In this document: piece by piece, positions 1 to 8,300 of the stretch
Numbering within the stretch: the first letter of the stretch is position 1
Layout: each line of letters begins with the position of its first letter
NCBI RefSeq assembly: GCF_007990755.1
Contig: NZ_BJXA01000011.1
Span: 97,210-161,209, forward strand
Source of the DNA: Nocardia ninae NBRC 108245
GTDB lineage: Bacteria > Actinomycetota > Actinomycetes > Mycobacteriales > Mycobacteriaceae
Direction of reading: 5' to 3'
DNA length: 64,000 nucleotides
Translations under genes and position numbers: made by a program
Notes under the pieces: generated by a model
The model's database searches: none
The model's input: the letters and a program-made list of their open reading frames with translations, nothing else
Told to the model about the DNA's origin: nothing

Positions 1-700
1 CCCCTTCGACCCGCTCCCACACCCCCCGCGCTGCCCACTGCCGCATCTTGGTGCCCGCATGCCAAACATCGTGCCCACTGCCGTGCCGCGAAATCGCATG
101 CCATTCGATCATCGTCAACAGCAGTTCCTTGGTCTCCCAGTCCCGAGCCTTCACGACCCAGAACTCACCGCGCGCCGAATACCTTGGCAGATGGGCGATC
201 TCGAACCAGAACTCCGAGCACAGCGCTCCGAACTCCGCCTGATCAGGCAACTCGCCGACGGGTGCCGACCCGGTCGCCGCCGGCAGCCCCGCCGCCGACC
301 CATCCCGATCGAACAGCACCTGATATCCCCGCTCATGCAACTCGTCGAGACCGTCCTCGACCATCTCCCCCAGCCGCTGCACCGGCACCACCTGAAAGTC
401 GACCTTCACCCCACCCTCGAAGAACACCAGGTGGGCAGGATTGTCATACGGCCCCTCCAACTCGACATTCACCCACACCTCCCCCAACTCCCGCACCCAC
501 CCGTCATCCCCCGAATACCGCTCCACGTCCGTGGTGTAGAGCTCAATATCGTGGTCCGACAGCGCATCCACCATCCCATCTCCCCGCCCCCGCGACCCCG
601 TCCGCAACACCACCCGAATGTCGTCACGCCCCCGCGCCCACTCCACCACCCGCCCCACCATCGGTTCGTCCTCAGCAATCCCCATCAGCGAGCGATCCAT
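1..700 (-). CDS. Aminoglycoside-type nucleotidyltransferase (AadE/ANT(6)-like), C-terminus cut by window edge
   Basis: I translated this frame by hand: it is open from an ATG at 700 to the left edge, giving 233 residues with no stop reached. Residues 35-41 read GSRGRGD and residues 49-53 read DHDIE, which is the nucleotidyltransferase GS...DxD active-site pattern. The following 'VKVDFQVVP' stretch and a tail rich in Trp and Glu resemble the streptomycin 6-adenylyltransferase family. Members transfer AMP to aminoglycosides, but many chromosomal homologues have no proven substrate, so a resistance role is only possible. The long plus-strand frames over the same DNA have proline/histidine-rich antisense composition and are not genes. 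Confidence 0.82.
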   Translation of the reverse strand, partial: MDRSLMGIAEDEPMVGRVVEWARGRDDIRVVLRTGSRGRGDGMVDALSDHDIELYTTDVERYSGDDGWVRELGEVWVNVELEGPYDNPAHLVFFEGGVKVDFQVVPVQRLGEMVEDGLDELHERGYQVLFDRDGSAAGLPAATGSAPVGELPDQAEFGALCSEFWFEIAHLPRYSARGEFWVVKARDWETKELLLTMIEWHAISRHGSGHDVWHAGTKMRQWAARGVWERVEG

Positions 701-883
701 GATCGCCGATCCTGCCCGACGGACCTCGGGGTGGCAACGGACCACCGGTCCCGTCTGCGGCATCGAGTTCGAATCGGCTTCGCGCCGTCTCGTAGGCAAC
801 TCCAGCCCCTGACCGATTCATGACTTCAGCGCGCAGGTCCGCCCAACGCACATGTTCTCCCATCGGAGACGGACCGATCAGGG

Positions 884-1789
884 TCACTCGGCTCCGAAAA
901 GGTCGGCGATGCTGGTCACAGTCGCCGAGCGCCGGAGCCACAAGCGGAGTACGTCCCGGTCTTTGCACGATGTGATGCGAGCTCGCGCGTCAGGTGGTAC
1001 CTCGATCGATCGCTCAGCCAGGATCTCGAGAATGCTGCCCGCGACTCCCTTGGCCTCCCCTTTGGCCTCGCCCTCGATTAGCCCCTCAGTCCGCCCCTCT
1101 TCCCGCAGGCGCTGCGACGTCTCCGAGCGGAAGAACGATGGGTCGATCGACATCAGGTGCCTCCAAGTGTGGGCGGCCGGGCTCTTACCCAGGCCGAGTT
1201 CGGTGAGTTCGGCGATGACGTGGGCGTCCTCCTCGTCGATCCCCCGCAGGGCGGCGGCGAGCGCCTTCAGTATCTCACCGATGCAGGGGTCTTTGGCATG
1301 CGTCATCGCGGAGAGTGCGGTGAGCGCGATGTCGGCGGCGGCCTCGTCGGGGTCGGTTACCGGGCGCACGTTTTCCGGGCCGAGGACCAGCGGGCGCATC
1401 GTGAGACTCGACCAGAACGGCTGGCCGAACGCTACAGGGCGGGCCGCCCACAGCGCGGTGGCTTGGTCGTGGCAGACGACCAGCAGCAGTGCGGGGAGGC
1501 GGTACTTGGCGTGCGCGTGCGCGAGGTAGTACGCCCACGCCGAAGGTTTGGCCGGGTCGTCCTCGCCTTGCGCCTCGACCAGAAGCAGAAACTGGCCCGT
1601 AGCCGTGGTGAACCGCAATAAGGTGTCTACTCGTCGCTCCAGCGGTCTGACTTCGGTGAGATCCGTTGGTAGCAAGACCACTTCGGTTGGATCGTCTAAT
1701 GGCACGTCCAACGCGCGGAATGCGCGCGCGAACATTTTCGGGTCGTGCTGAAAAATCCGGTGCATCGCCTCGTGCTGGGAACCGACCAT
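884..1789 (-). CDS. Rpn-family / PD-(D/E)XK nuclease-like protein
   Basis: The 301-residue protein starts at ATG 1789. It carries a PD-(D/E)XK-type core: Asp55 in 'VDTLLRF', then Glu72 and Gln74 in 'LLLVEAQ', followed by a 'WAYYLAHAHAKY' helix. The C-terminal part has the Gly/Glu-rich 'EGRTEGLIEGEAKGEAKG' linker common in Rpn (recombination-promoting nuclease, 'putative transposase') proteins. Known Rpn proteins are Mg-dependent DNA nucleases linked to recombination and, in some cases, phage defence. The gene stands alone, with a LexA-box-like sequence 23 bases upstream. Exact substrate and activity are unknown. Confidence 0.75.
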   Translation of the reverse strand: MVGSQHEAMHRIFQHDPKMFARAFRALDVPLDDPTEVVLLPTDLTEVRPLERRVDTLLRFTTATGQFLLLVEAQGEDDPAKPSAWAYYLAHAHAKYRLPALLLVVCHDQATALWAARPVAFGQPFWSSLTMRPLVLGPENVRPVTDPDEAAADIALTALSAMTHAKDPCIGEILKALAAALRGIDEEDAHVIAELTELGLGKSPAAHTWRHLMSIDPSFFRSETSQRLREEGRTEGLIEGEAKGEAKGVAGSILEILAERSIEVPPDARARITSCKDRDVLRLWLRRSATVTSIADLFGAE

Positions 1790-2100
1790 TCCGCCGAAAG
1801 TACCTCGAGATTCGAAAATACGTTCGATTCAAATTTGGGGCAGTGGAATTCGGGTGAGGTGCATGGACGGGACCGTCTTCGAAGGGGTCGGCTGAATCCG
1901 GCTGTGGTTGTGGGATTGTCGTAATTGCCGGGTTGTAGCGCTCCGATCGGGAGAGTTCATCCAGTGTTCGCACTTGACTTCCAGTGTCGAGTTGCTGGGG
2001 GCTTGCGGGGAGTACAGCATCGGTGGGTATGGGGTCGAATCCGCTGAATCCTGTTGGTGATGTTCCGGAGACCGGGATACCGGGTGGGCTGTCTGCCGAG
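1790..2100. other. Divergent intergenic region between the Rpn gene and the metallophosphatase
   Basis: About 310 bases hold no convincing gene if the downstream gene starts at 2101. The part next to the Rpn gene is AT-richer than its surroundings (about 1810-1845) and contains the LexA-box-like site. The metallophosphatase frame stays open upstream to 1984, so part of this stretch may be coding if an earlier start is used. Confidence 0.5.
1812..1827 (-). promoter_or_regulatory. Candidate LexA (SOS) box upstream of the Rpn gene
   Basis: The sequence TCGAAAATACGTTCGA matches the actinobacterial SOS box TCGAAC-N4-GTTCGA at 11 of 12 fixed positions. It lies 23-38 bases before the ATG of the Rpn nuclease gene, where a repressor would block transcription. 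This is a match by eye to a published consensus; binding is inferred. Confidence 0.55.
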
Positions 2101-3732
2101 ATGACTATGGCTGAGCAGCATGAGTGGCATCAGGAGTATCTGCGGCGGCATCGGGTTTCGCGGCGCAATGTGTTGCGAGGGGCGGCGGCTGCGGCTGCTG
2201 TCGCGGCGGTGGGTACTTCGCCGTTCGGGGGGCGGGCTTATGCGCAGGATGCGCCGTTGGCGGTCGGGGGGCGGCATGTGGGGTTCGGGGCGGATGCGAC
2301 CAGTCAGTTGCGATTTGCGGGGCAGTTGTCCAGGCGACCTGCGGGTACCAAGGTGTTTCTCGAGCATGGGCCGACGCCTGCGCTCGGTGCGACGGTGGAG
2401 GCGGAGGTGCGCAATCTGCTGACGCAGGTGCCGAGTAGCGATGGCGGCGTGCTGGCGGCCGAACAGTTCTATGTGCACGCGCCGGTGGACGGGTTGCCGG
2501 GGCGGGTGCCGCACTACTATCGCTGGCGCACGTCGGACGGCTTCGCTGGTGATATCCGTGCGGCTGCGACGGCGATGCCGACCGCGCGGGCGGCGATCGT
2601 GCCGTTTCGTTTCACCATGATGGGCGATCAGGGGACCGACGAAACGCCTGCGTTGCCGTCGGGTGTCGCGCCCGGTGACTACGACGACAAGTACTACAAG
2701 GCGGACAACGATCCGAATGTCCCGCACGCCACGAATGTGCTGCGCCAAATCGCCAGGGCCAAACCGGATTTCCATATTCTGGCGGGCGACATCGCTTACG
2801 CCGATCCGTCCGGTGCGGGCAAACCGAACCAATTCGTCTCGCACGGTGCGAAATCGGCGCACGGCTTCGACAAGTTCAATCCGTACGTCTGGGACGTCTA
2901 TTTCGGCGCCATCGAGGTGAGCGCCGCTCAGACGCCGTGGATGTTCGCCACCGGCAACCACGATATGGAGGCGACCTACGGTTCGCACGGCTACGGCGGT
3001 CACGCGGCGCGCCTCGACTTTCCCGGTAACGGGCCGGCCGGCTGTCCGTCGGCGTATTCGTTCACCTACGGCAATGTCGCGGTGCTCTCGCTCGACGCCA
3101 ATGACGTCTCCTACGAGATTCGCGCGAATACCGGGTATTCCGATGGGGCGCAGACGAGTTGGGTGGAGCGCACGCTCGCCGCCTACCGGGCGAACCCGGA
3201 TATCGATTTCCTGGTCTGCTTCTTCCACCACTGCGCCTATTCGACGACTGAGGCGCACGCCAGCGACGGTGGCGTGCGTGACGCCTGGGTCGCGTTGTTC
3301 GACCGCTACCAGGTGGATCTGGTGTTGCAGGGGCACAATCACGTTTTCGAACGCACCGACCCGATCCGCGGCAACGTCGCGACGAAGGTCGCGGGCGACA
3401 ATTCGGTGGTGTACCCGGAGACCGACGGCACCGTCTACTACACGGTCGGCGGCGGCGGTCGGCCCCGCTACGACTTCCAACCGGGATCACGAGAGTCCTA
3501 CCGAGGCAACGAGTTACCGGACACGGCCGTACCGAACAGCTATGTGTGGGCGCCCGGCGGCGACAAGCAGGACGAGGCGGCCCCGTGGTCGCGGGTGCGG
3601 TTCCGCAACTATTCGTTCCTGCGCGTCGACGTCCGTCCCGGCATCTTCGCCAGCGAGATGGACGTGATCGCCGTCGACGAGTACGGACACGAATTCGACC
3701 GGGTCACCTACCGCAGGCAGGTGCGCGGGTAA
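2101..3732 (+). CDS. Tat-exported metallophosphoesterase, purple-acid-phosphatase type
   Basis: The protein has a twin-arginine signal, 'RVSRRNVLRGAAAAAAV', about 20 residues from the ATG at 2101. An N-terminal beta-sandwich-like part is followed by a calcineurin-type metallophosphatase core with every metal-binding block visible: GDQG (near 2626), AGDIAYAD (near 2785), GNHD (near 2953), a His-His pair (near 3226) and GHNH (near 3331). Such enzymes hydrolyse phosphate esters outside the membrane. I chose 2101 because it gives a normal-length Tat n-region; the frame is open further upstream with ATG 2029 and GTG 1984 as alternatives. Its stop lies only four bases from the convergent TfoX-like gene. 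Confidence 0.88.
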   Translation: MTMAEQHEWHQEYLRRHRVSRRNVLRGAAAAAAVAAVGTSPFGGRAYAQDAPLAVGGRHVGFGADATSQLRFAGQLSRRPAGTKVFLEHGPTPALGATVEAEVRNLLTQVPSSDGGVLAAEQFYVHAPVDGLPGRVPHYYRWRTSDGFAGDIRAAATAMPTARAAIVPFRFTMMGDQGTDETPALPSGVAPGDYDDKYYKADNDPNVPHATNVLRQIARAKPDFHILAGDIAYADPSGAGKPNQFVSHGAKSAHGFDKFNPYVWDVYFGAIEVSAAQTPWMFATGNHDMEATYGSHGYGGHAARLDFPGNGPAGCPSAYSFTYGNVAVLSLDANDVSYEIRANTGYSDGAQTSWVERTLAAYRANPDIDFLVCFFHHCAYSTTEAHASDGGVRDAWVALFDRYQVDLVLQGHNHVFERTDPIRGNVATKVAGDNSVVYPETDGTVYYTVGGGGRPRYDFQPGSRESYRGNELPDTAVPNSYVWAPGGDKQDEAAPWSRVRFRNYSFLRVDVRPGIFASEMDVIAVDEYGHEFDRVTYRRQVRG

Positions 3733-3736
3733 CCGG

Positions 3737-4075
3737 CTACTTCTTTTTCGGCGGCAGCGTCCGCGCATAGCCGACGCCGCGATCGACCCATTCGCGCAGC
3801 ACGGTGTCGTCGTCGGCCGCCTCGGGGTTGACGCGCAGCCAGCCGACCATTTCCCGGCCGCCCATCACCATGGGCTCCACGAATTCGTTCGCGAGCAGCC
3901 TGTCGCTTTCCGCCCGGTCGACCCGGACCAGCAAGCCGCCTTGCCCACTGGCCGCCACCGCCATATTGCCGCCGATCAAAAAGGCCAGACCGCCGAACAT
4001 CTTGCGCTCGGACAGCTCCGGCCCCGGCTTGATCAGCAGCCGGATGCGATCGGCCAACTCCTCGTCATATGCCAT
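3737..4075 (-). CDS. TfoX/Sxy N-terminal-domain protein
   Basis: The 112-residue protein starts at ATG 4075 and is a single TfoX N-terminal domain: 'MAYDEELADRIRLLI', then 'SERKMFGGLAFLIGGNMAV', the hallmark of the family. In gamma-proteobacteria TfoX/Sxy activates competence genes, but the actinobacterial single-domain proteins have no known role, so transferring the competence function would be unsafe. It ends with a lysine tail (PPKKK) and converges on the metallophosphatase gene. Confidence 0.85.
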   Translation of the reverse strand: MAYDEELADRIRLLIKPGPELSERKMFGGLAFLIGGNMAVAASGQGGLLVRVDRAESDRLLANEFVEPMVMGGREMVGWLRVNPEAADDDTVLREWVDRGVGYARTLPPKKK

Positions 4076-4120
4076 AGCGGAATTGTCGACCCTGGCACCG
4101 ACAGATTCTCGGCGACAGCC

Positions 4121-5098
4121 TCACGCGCCGATCGCCGCGGCGAACAACGGCCAGGACAGGTGCAGGTCGTCTTCCCAGTAGGTCCAGGCGTGGGTACCGG
4201 CAGGCCGCAGGTTCGCGGTGACCGGGATGCCGAGTTGGTGCAGCCGATCCACGAACGGCCGGGTGCAGCCGCCGATGACGGTCTCCATCACACCGCCGAC
4301 GAGCATGCGGTCGAGCAACCGGGCCGGGTTGCCGTCGATGCCGCGGTCACCGATGGTGTCGTGCTCCCCCGGTGCGCCGGTGCCCGACGAAACGTACAGC
4401 GCCACACCGCGCAAGCGTTCGGCGTTCAGCATCGGATCGTGCTCGGCCCAGGCCGGGCTTTCCGGCCCGCCCCACATGTTCGCGGCGTTCGCGCCGAACA
4501 CCGCGAGCTGCGACGAGACGTAGGCCTGGGCCACCGAGTCACTGGTGCGCGGGCATCCGCTGTAGGCGCCGACCGCCTGATAGAGACCGGGTGCGCCGGT
4601 CGCGAGGTTCAACGCCGAGGTCGCCGACATGGACAGTCCCGCAACGGCATTGCGCCCCGTCATGCCGAACCTGTCCTCCAGCAACGGCGGCAGCTCGCGG
4701 GTCAGGAAGGTGGTCCACTGGTTGCGGCCGAGCACCGGATCGTCGCGCAGCCAGTCGGTGTAGTAGCTGGCGCGCCCACCCATCGGCACGATCACGTTGA
4801 CGTTCTTGTCCGCGAAGAACTCCGCGACATCGGTGCGCCGCATCCACGGCCCACCGTCCTCGCCGCCGTCGACCGCGTTGAGCAGATACAGCGCGGGCGC
4901 ACCGGCGCCGGGATGCGACATCCACAGCGTGATGGGCTTGTTCATCGCCGCCGAGTGCACGACGACCTCGAGCTGTCGCCCGTCCAGCGGACGTACCTCG
5001 AGGATGCGGGAGTCGGGATCGGCGGCGGCCGGACCGGCCGGGACGATCGCGGCGAGGACCGCGAGAAGGGGAACCAGGCATCGCATCAGCCGGCGCAT
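4121..5098 (-). CDS. Secreted esterase of the antigen 85 / mycolyltransferase family
   Basis: About 325 residues from ATG 5098, which is preceded by GGGAGA twelve bases upstream; the frame is open further but without a better ribosome site. The N-terminus is a Sec signal peptide (MRRLMRCLVPLLAVL... ending PAAADP). The nucleophile elbow is GLSMSAT, a candidate acid lies in 'GAPGEHDT', and the catalytic His is in 'AGTHAWTYW', matching the Ser-Glu-His layout of antigen 85. These enzymes move mycolic acids between trehalose and arabinogalactan in the cell envelope. Nocardial genomes carry several paralogues, so the specific acceptor cannot be read here. Confidence 0.9.
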   Translation of the reverse strand: MRRLMRCLVPLLAVLAAIVPAGPAAADPDSRILEVRPLDGRQLEVVVHSAAMNKPITLWMSHPGAGAPALYLLNAVDGGEDGGPWMRRTDVAEFFADKNVNVIVPMGGRASYYTDWLRDDPVLGRNQWTTFLTRELPPLLEDRFGMTGRNAVAGLSMSATSALNLATGAPGLYQAVGAYSGCPRTSDSVAQAYVSSQLAVFGANAANMWGGPESPAWAEHDPMLNAERLRGVALYVSSGTGAPGEHDTIGDRGIDGNPARLLDRMLVGGVMETVIGGCTRPFVDRLHQLGIPVTANLRPAGTHAWTYWEDDLHLSWPLFAAAIGA

Positions 5099-5354
5099 GG
5101 GGTCGAGTATCTCCCAGGGCCGCCGGGACATCCGGCATTCACCGGGCGTGTTCGCGTACCGAATGAACGCGCAGGTCGGTGGCGGCATCGTCGTCGCCGA
5201 TCAGAATCCAGCAATCGACCAGCGACGGCGGATTCAGCCTGCGTAACTGCGTTCGAGCCATCGGTGTCCAGCGCGCCGAATCGGTAATGCACGTCTGCGC
5301 CTTCGAGCAGCTCAGACGGGCCGGGTCAGGTGCCTGCATCAACGCATTCGAGCC

Positions 5355-8300
5355 TTAAGCGCCCGGACCCGCAACGCGCTCGAGCCGTTCACTGCGCACC
5401 GCGACGGGCACCGCCGTGCGCTCCAGATGCCGCGCCAGTATCGGTCCGATCACGCCGACCACATCTGCATTGGTGAGCTGTGCATGTGTCGCTGGCACCG
5501 GGTGTTCGATGAGGTCGCCGGTGATGAACGGCCGCCATATCTCGGCGCCGAACAGCTCGGTCACGCCACGGGTGGCCGAGAAGTACAGCAGGTCACCGTC
5601 GAAGACGCCGGGCTTGTATCCATGGGAAAGGGCGACGCCGTCCACATAACCGCGATGCAGCCGTTCCAGTTGCGCCGCCGATAGTCCGGTACCGAATGAC
5701 GCACCGGCGCCGGCCAATTCGTCGGCGGCCTCGGCGGCCGACAGCTCCGGGGCGGCGTCGCCGTCTTCCGGCTCGTCACCGAGCAAGTGCGTCAGCAGAT
5801 CTCGCATCCGAGGCGCGGGGGGCGGATCGACGCCGTCGGGGAAGACGACGCTGTCCAGCATGGCCAGCACCGCCACCGCGGCACCACGGGCGCGCAGCCG
5901 CACCGCGATCGCGTGCGCGATCTGACCACCGAGCGACCAGCCGAGCAGGTGGTACGGCCCCTCCGGCTGCACGCGCAGCATCGCGTCGACGTAGCTGTCG
6001 GCCAGCTCGTCGATGGTGCCGAGCGTGCGGCACGGTCCGGTCAGCGTCGGCGCCTGCAAGCCGTACACCGGCCGGTCCGTGATGTGCCGCGCCAATCCGG
6101 CGTAGCACCAGGCCAGCGGGACCGCCGAGTGGACGCAGAACAGTGGCGGGCGGGTTCCGTTGCGGCGCAATGCGAGCAAGACACCGAATGCGTCGTCGTC
6201 GCTGGTATCCGTGCCGTCGTAGGTGGTGATCCGCTCGGCGAGCGCCCGCACGGTCGGTGCCGCGTACAACCAGCGCACCGTCACCGGCACCCCGGTCGCT
6301 GCGGCCAATTCGGCCGAGACCGCCACGCCTAGTAGCGAATTCCCGCCCAGCTCGAAGAAGTCATCGTTCAGGCCGACCCTGGATTGACCGGTGGCCGTGC
6401 CGATGTGCTCGGCGACCAGACGCTGAATCATGTTCTCCGGGGCCAGATACGGACGTTGCACGATGATCGACGGCGGCAAAGCGGCACGATCGAGTTTTCC
6501 GTTGCTCGCCACCGGGAGCCGGTCGAGTTCGATCAGCGCCGAGGGCACCAGTGCGGCGGGTAGCGTCGCGCGCAATCGGTGCAGTGTGGCCGCCGCGTCG
6601 AACGCGACACCGGGGGCGGCGACCACGTAACCCACCAGTCGCGCCTCGGGGCGACCCGCGTCGGCGACCGTGACGACCGCGTACTCGATGTCCGGTCCGG
6701 CGAGCAGTGCCGCCTCGATCTCGGCGGGCTCGATCCGCCGCCCGCGCACCTCGACCTGGGCGTCGACGCGACCGAGGAACTCGAACACCCCGTCGGGTCC
6801 CGCGCTGACCAGGTCGCCGGTGCGGTACAGCCGCCGCCCGACCCCGAACGGATCGGCGATGAACCGCACCGCGGTGCCCGCCGGATTGCGGACATAACAA
6901 TCGGCGACGCCGATGCCGCCGAGGTACAGCTCGCCTCGGGCACCGTCGGGCAGTCGCGCCAATCGGGAGTCCAGCACCACCGCGAGCACCCCGGGAAGCG
7001 CGCGCCCGATGGTCACCGGCGCGTCGATCGCCATCGCCGCGGTCTCCGTCGCCATCACGGTGGCCTCGGTCGGCCCGTATCCGTTGAACAACCGCACATG
7101 CGGCGCCCATTCGCGCACCAGCTTCGCCGGGCAAGCCTCGCCACCGATGGCCACCACCGACAGCCCGGGCACCTCCGCCGGGGAGAGCGTGGCAAGCACC
7201 GCAGGGGTCGTCAGGTAATGGGTGCAGCCTGTCGCGCGGAGCAGCCGTGCCAGCTCGGCGCCGGACACCACCGATGGCGGCTGCACCACCAAGCGCGCAC
7301 CGGACGCGAACGCGGCAAGAACATCGAGGAGATGTGCGTCGAAAGACGGGGCGTGCGAATGCAGCACCACCGAGTCCCTGCCGACGCCCCAGTGCTCGAC
7401 GATGTAGTCGGTCAGCGAACCGAGGCCGCGATGACTGACCGCCACACCTTTCGGCCGCCCGGTAGTGCCCGACGTGTAGATCAGATAGGCCGGATGCGCG
7501 GGCCGCAGGGCACGCGGCCGCTCCGTGTCGGCCACCGGTGTCGCCGACCGGCGCTCGACCTCCGCCATGCACCGCGGATCATCGAGCACCAGCCAGTCGA
7601 TGCCACACCCGGTCGCGCCGCGTGCGTCATCGTCGCTCGCGCGGTCCGCGTCCGCCGCGGCAGGATCGAGGCGGCCGAAGAATCCGGTATCGCAGGGAAA
7701 TTTCTCCCGCACCGCGCTGATCGTGATTCCTTGCCGGGCACGGGAATCCGCGATGACCGTGGCGATCCGCGCGGCCGGATCGGACGGATCGACCGGGACG
7801 AAGCAGGCGCCGGTCTTCGCGACCGCCCACAGGGCCAGCACCGATTCCAGCGAACGCGGCACGGCGACCAACACGAACTCACCGGGACGCGCGCCGCCCG
7901 CCATCAGCTCGCGGGCCAGCCGCGAGGACGCCTCGTCCAGTTCGCGGTAGCTCATGGTGCGGGTATCGTCCTGCACCGCAACAGCATCCGAGGCCGAGTC
8001 CGCGCACAGCAGTTCGGGCAGCACCCGCACCGGCGCGGCGGGCGGCGCGACCACGGGAGCGGGCCGAGCGCCGTCGACCGCGACTATCGGGCAGTCGGGC
8101 GCCGCGGCAAGGAAGCGGCGGAAGTACTCCAGGAACATGCGGTGCTGCCACACCACGGTGTCGTGGCGGTAGCGCGCCGGGTTGGCCTGAAAATCGATGC
8201 TGACCGAGCGGTCGTCCGGACCGGCCTGGTAGCCGTTGACCATCAGATCCTCGACGGGTCCGAGTGCGAGCAGCCGGGCCTGGCCGGTCAGCGGGCCGAG

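Noticed and set aside
5139-5342. 67-codon minus-strand frame between the NRPS and mycolyltransferase genes
   Set aside because: No ribosome site, no family resemblance and poor codon bias.
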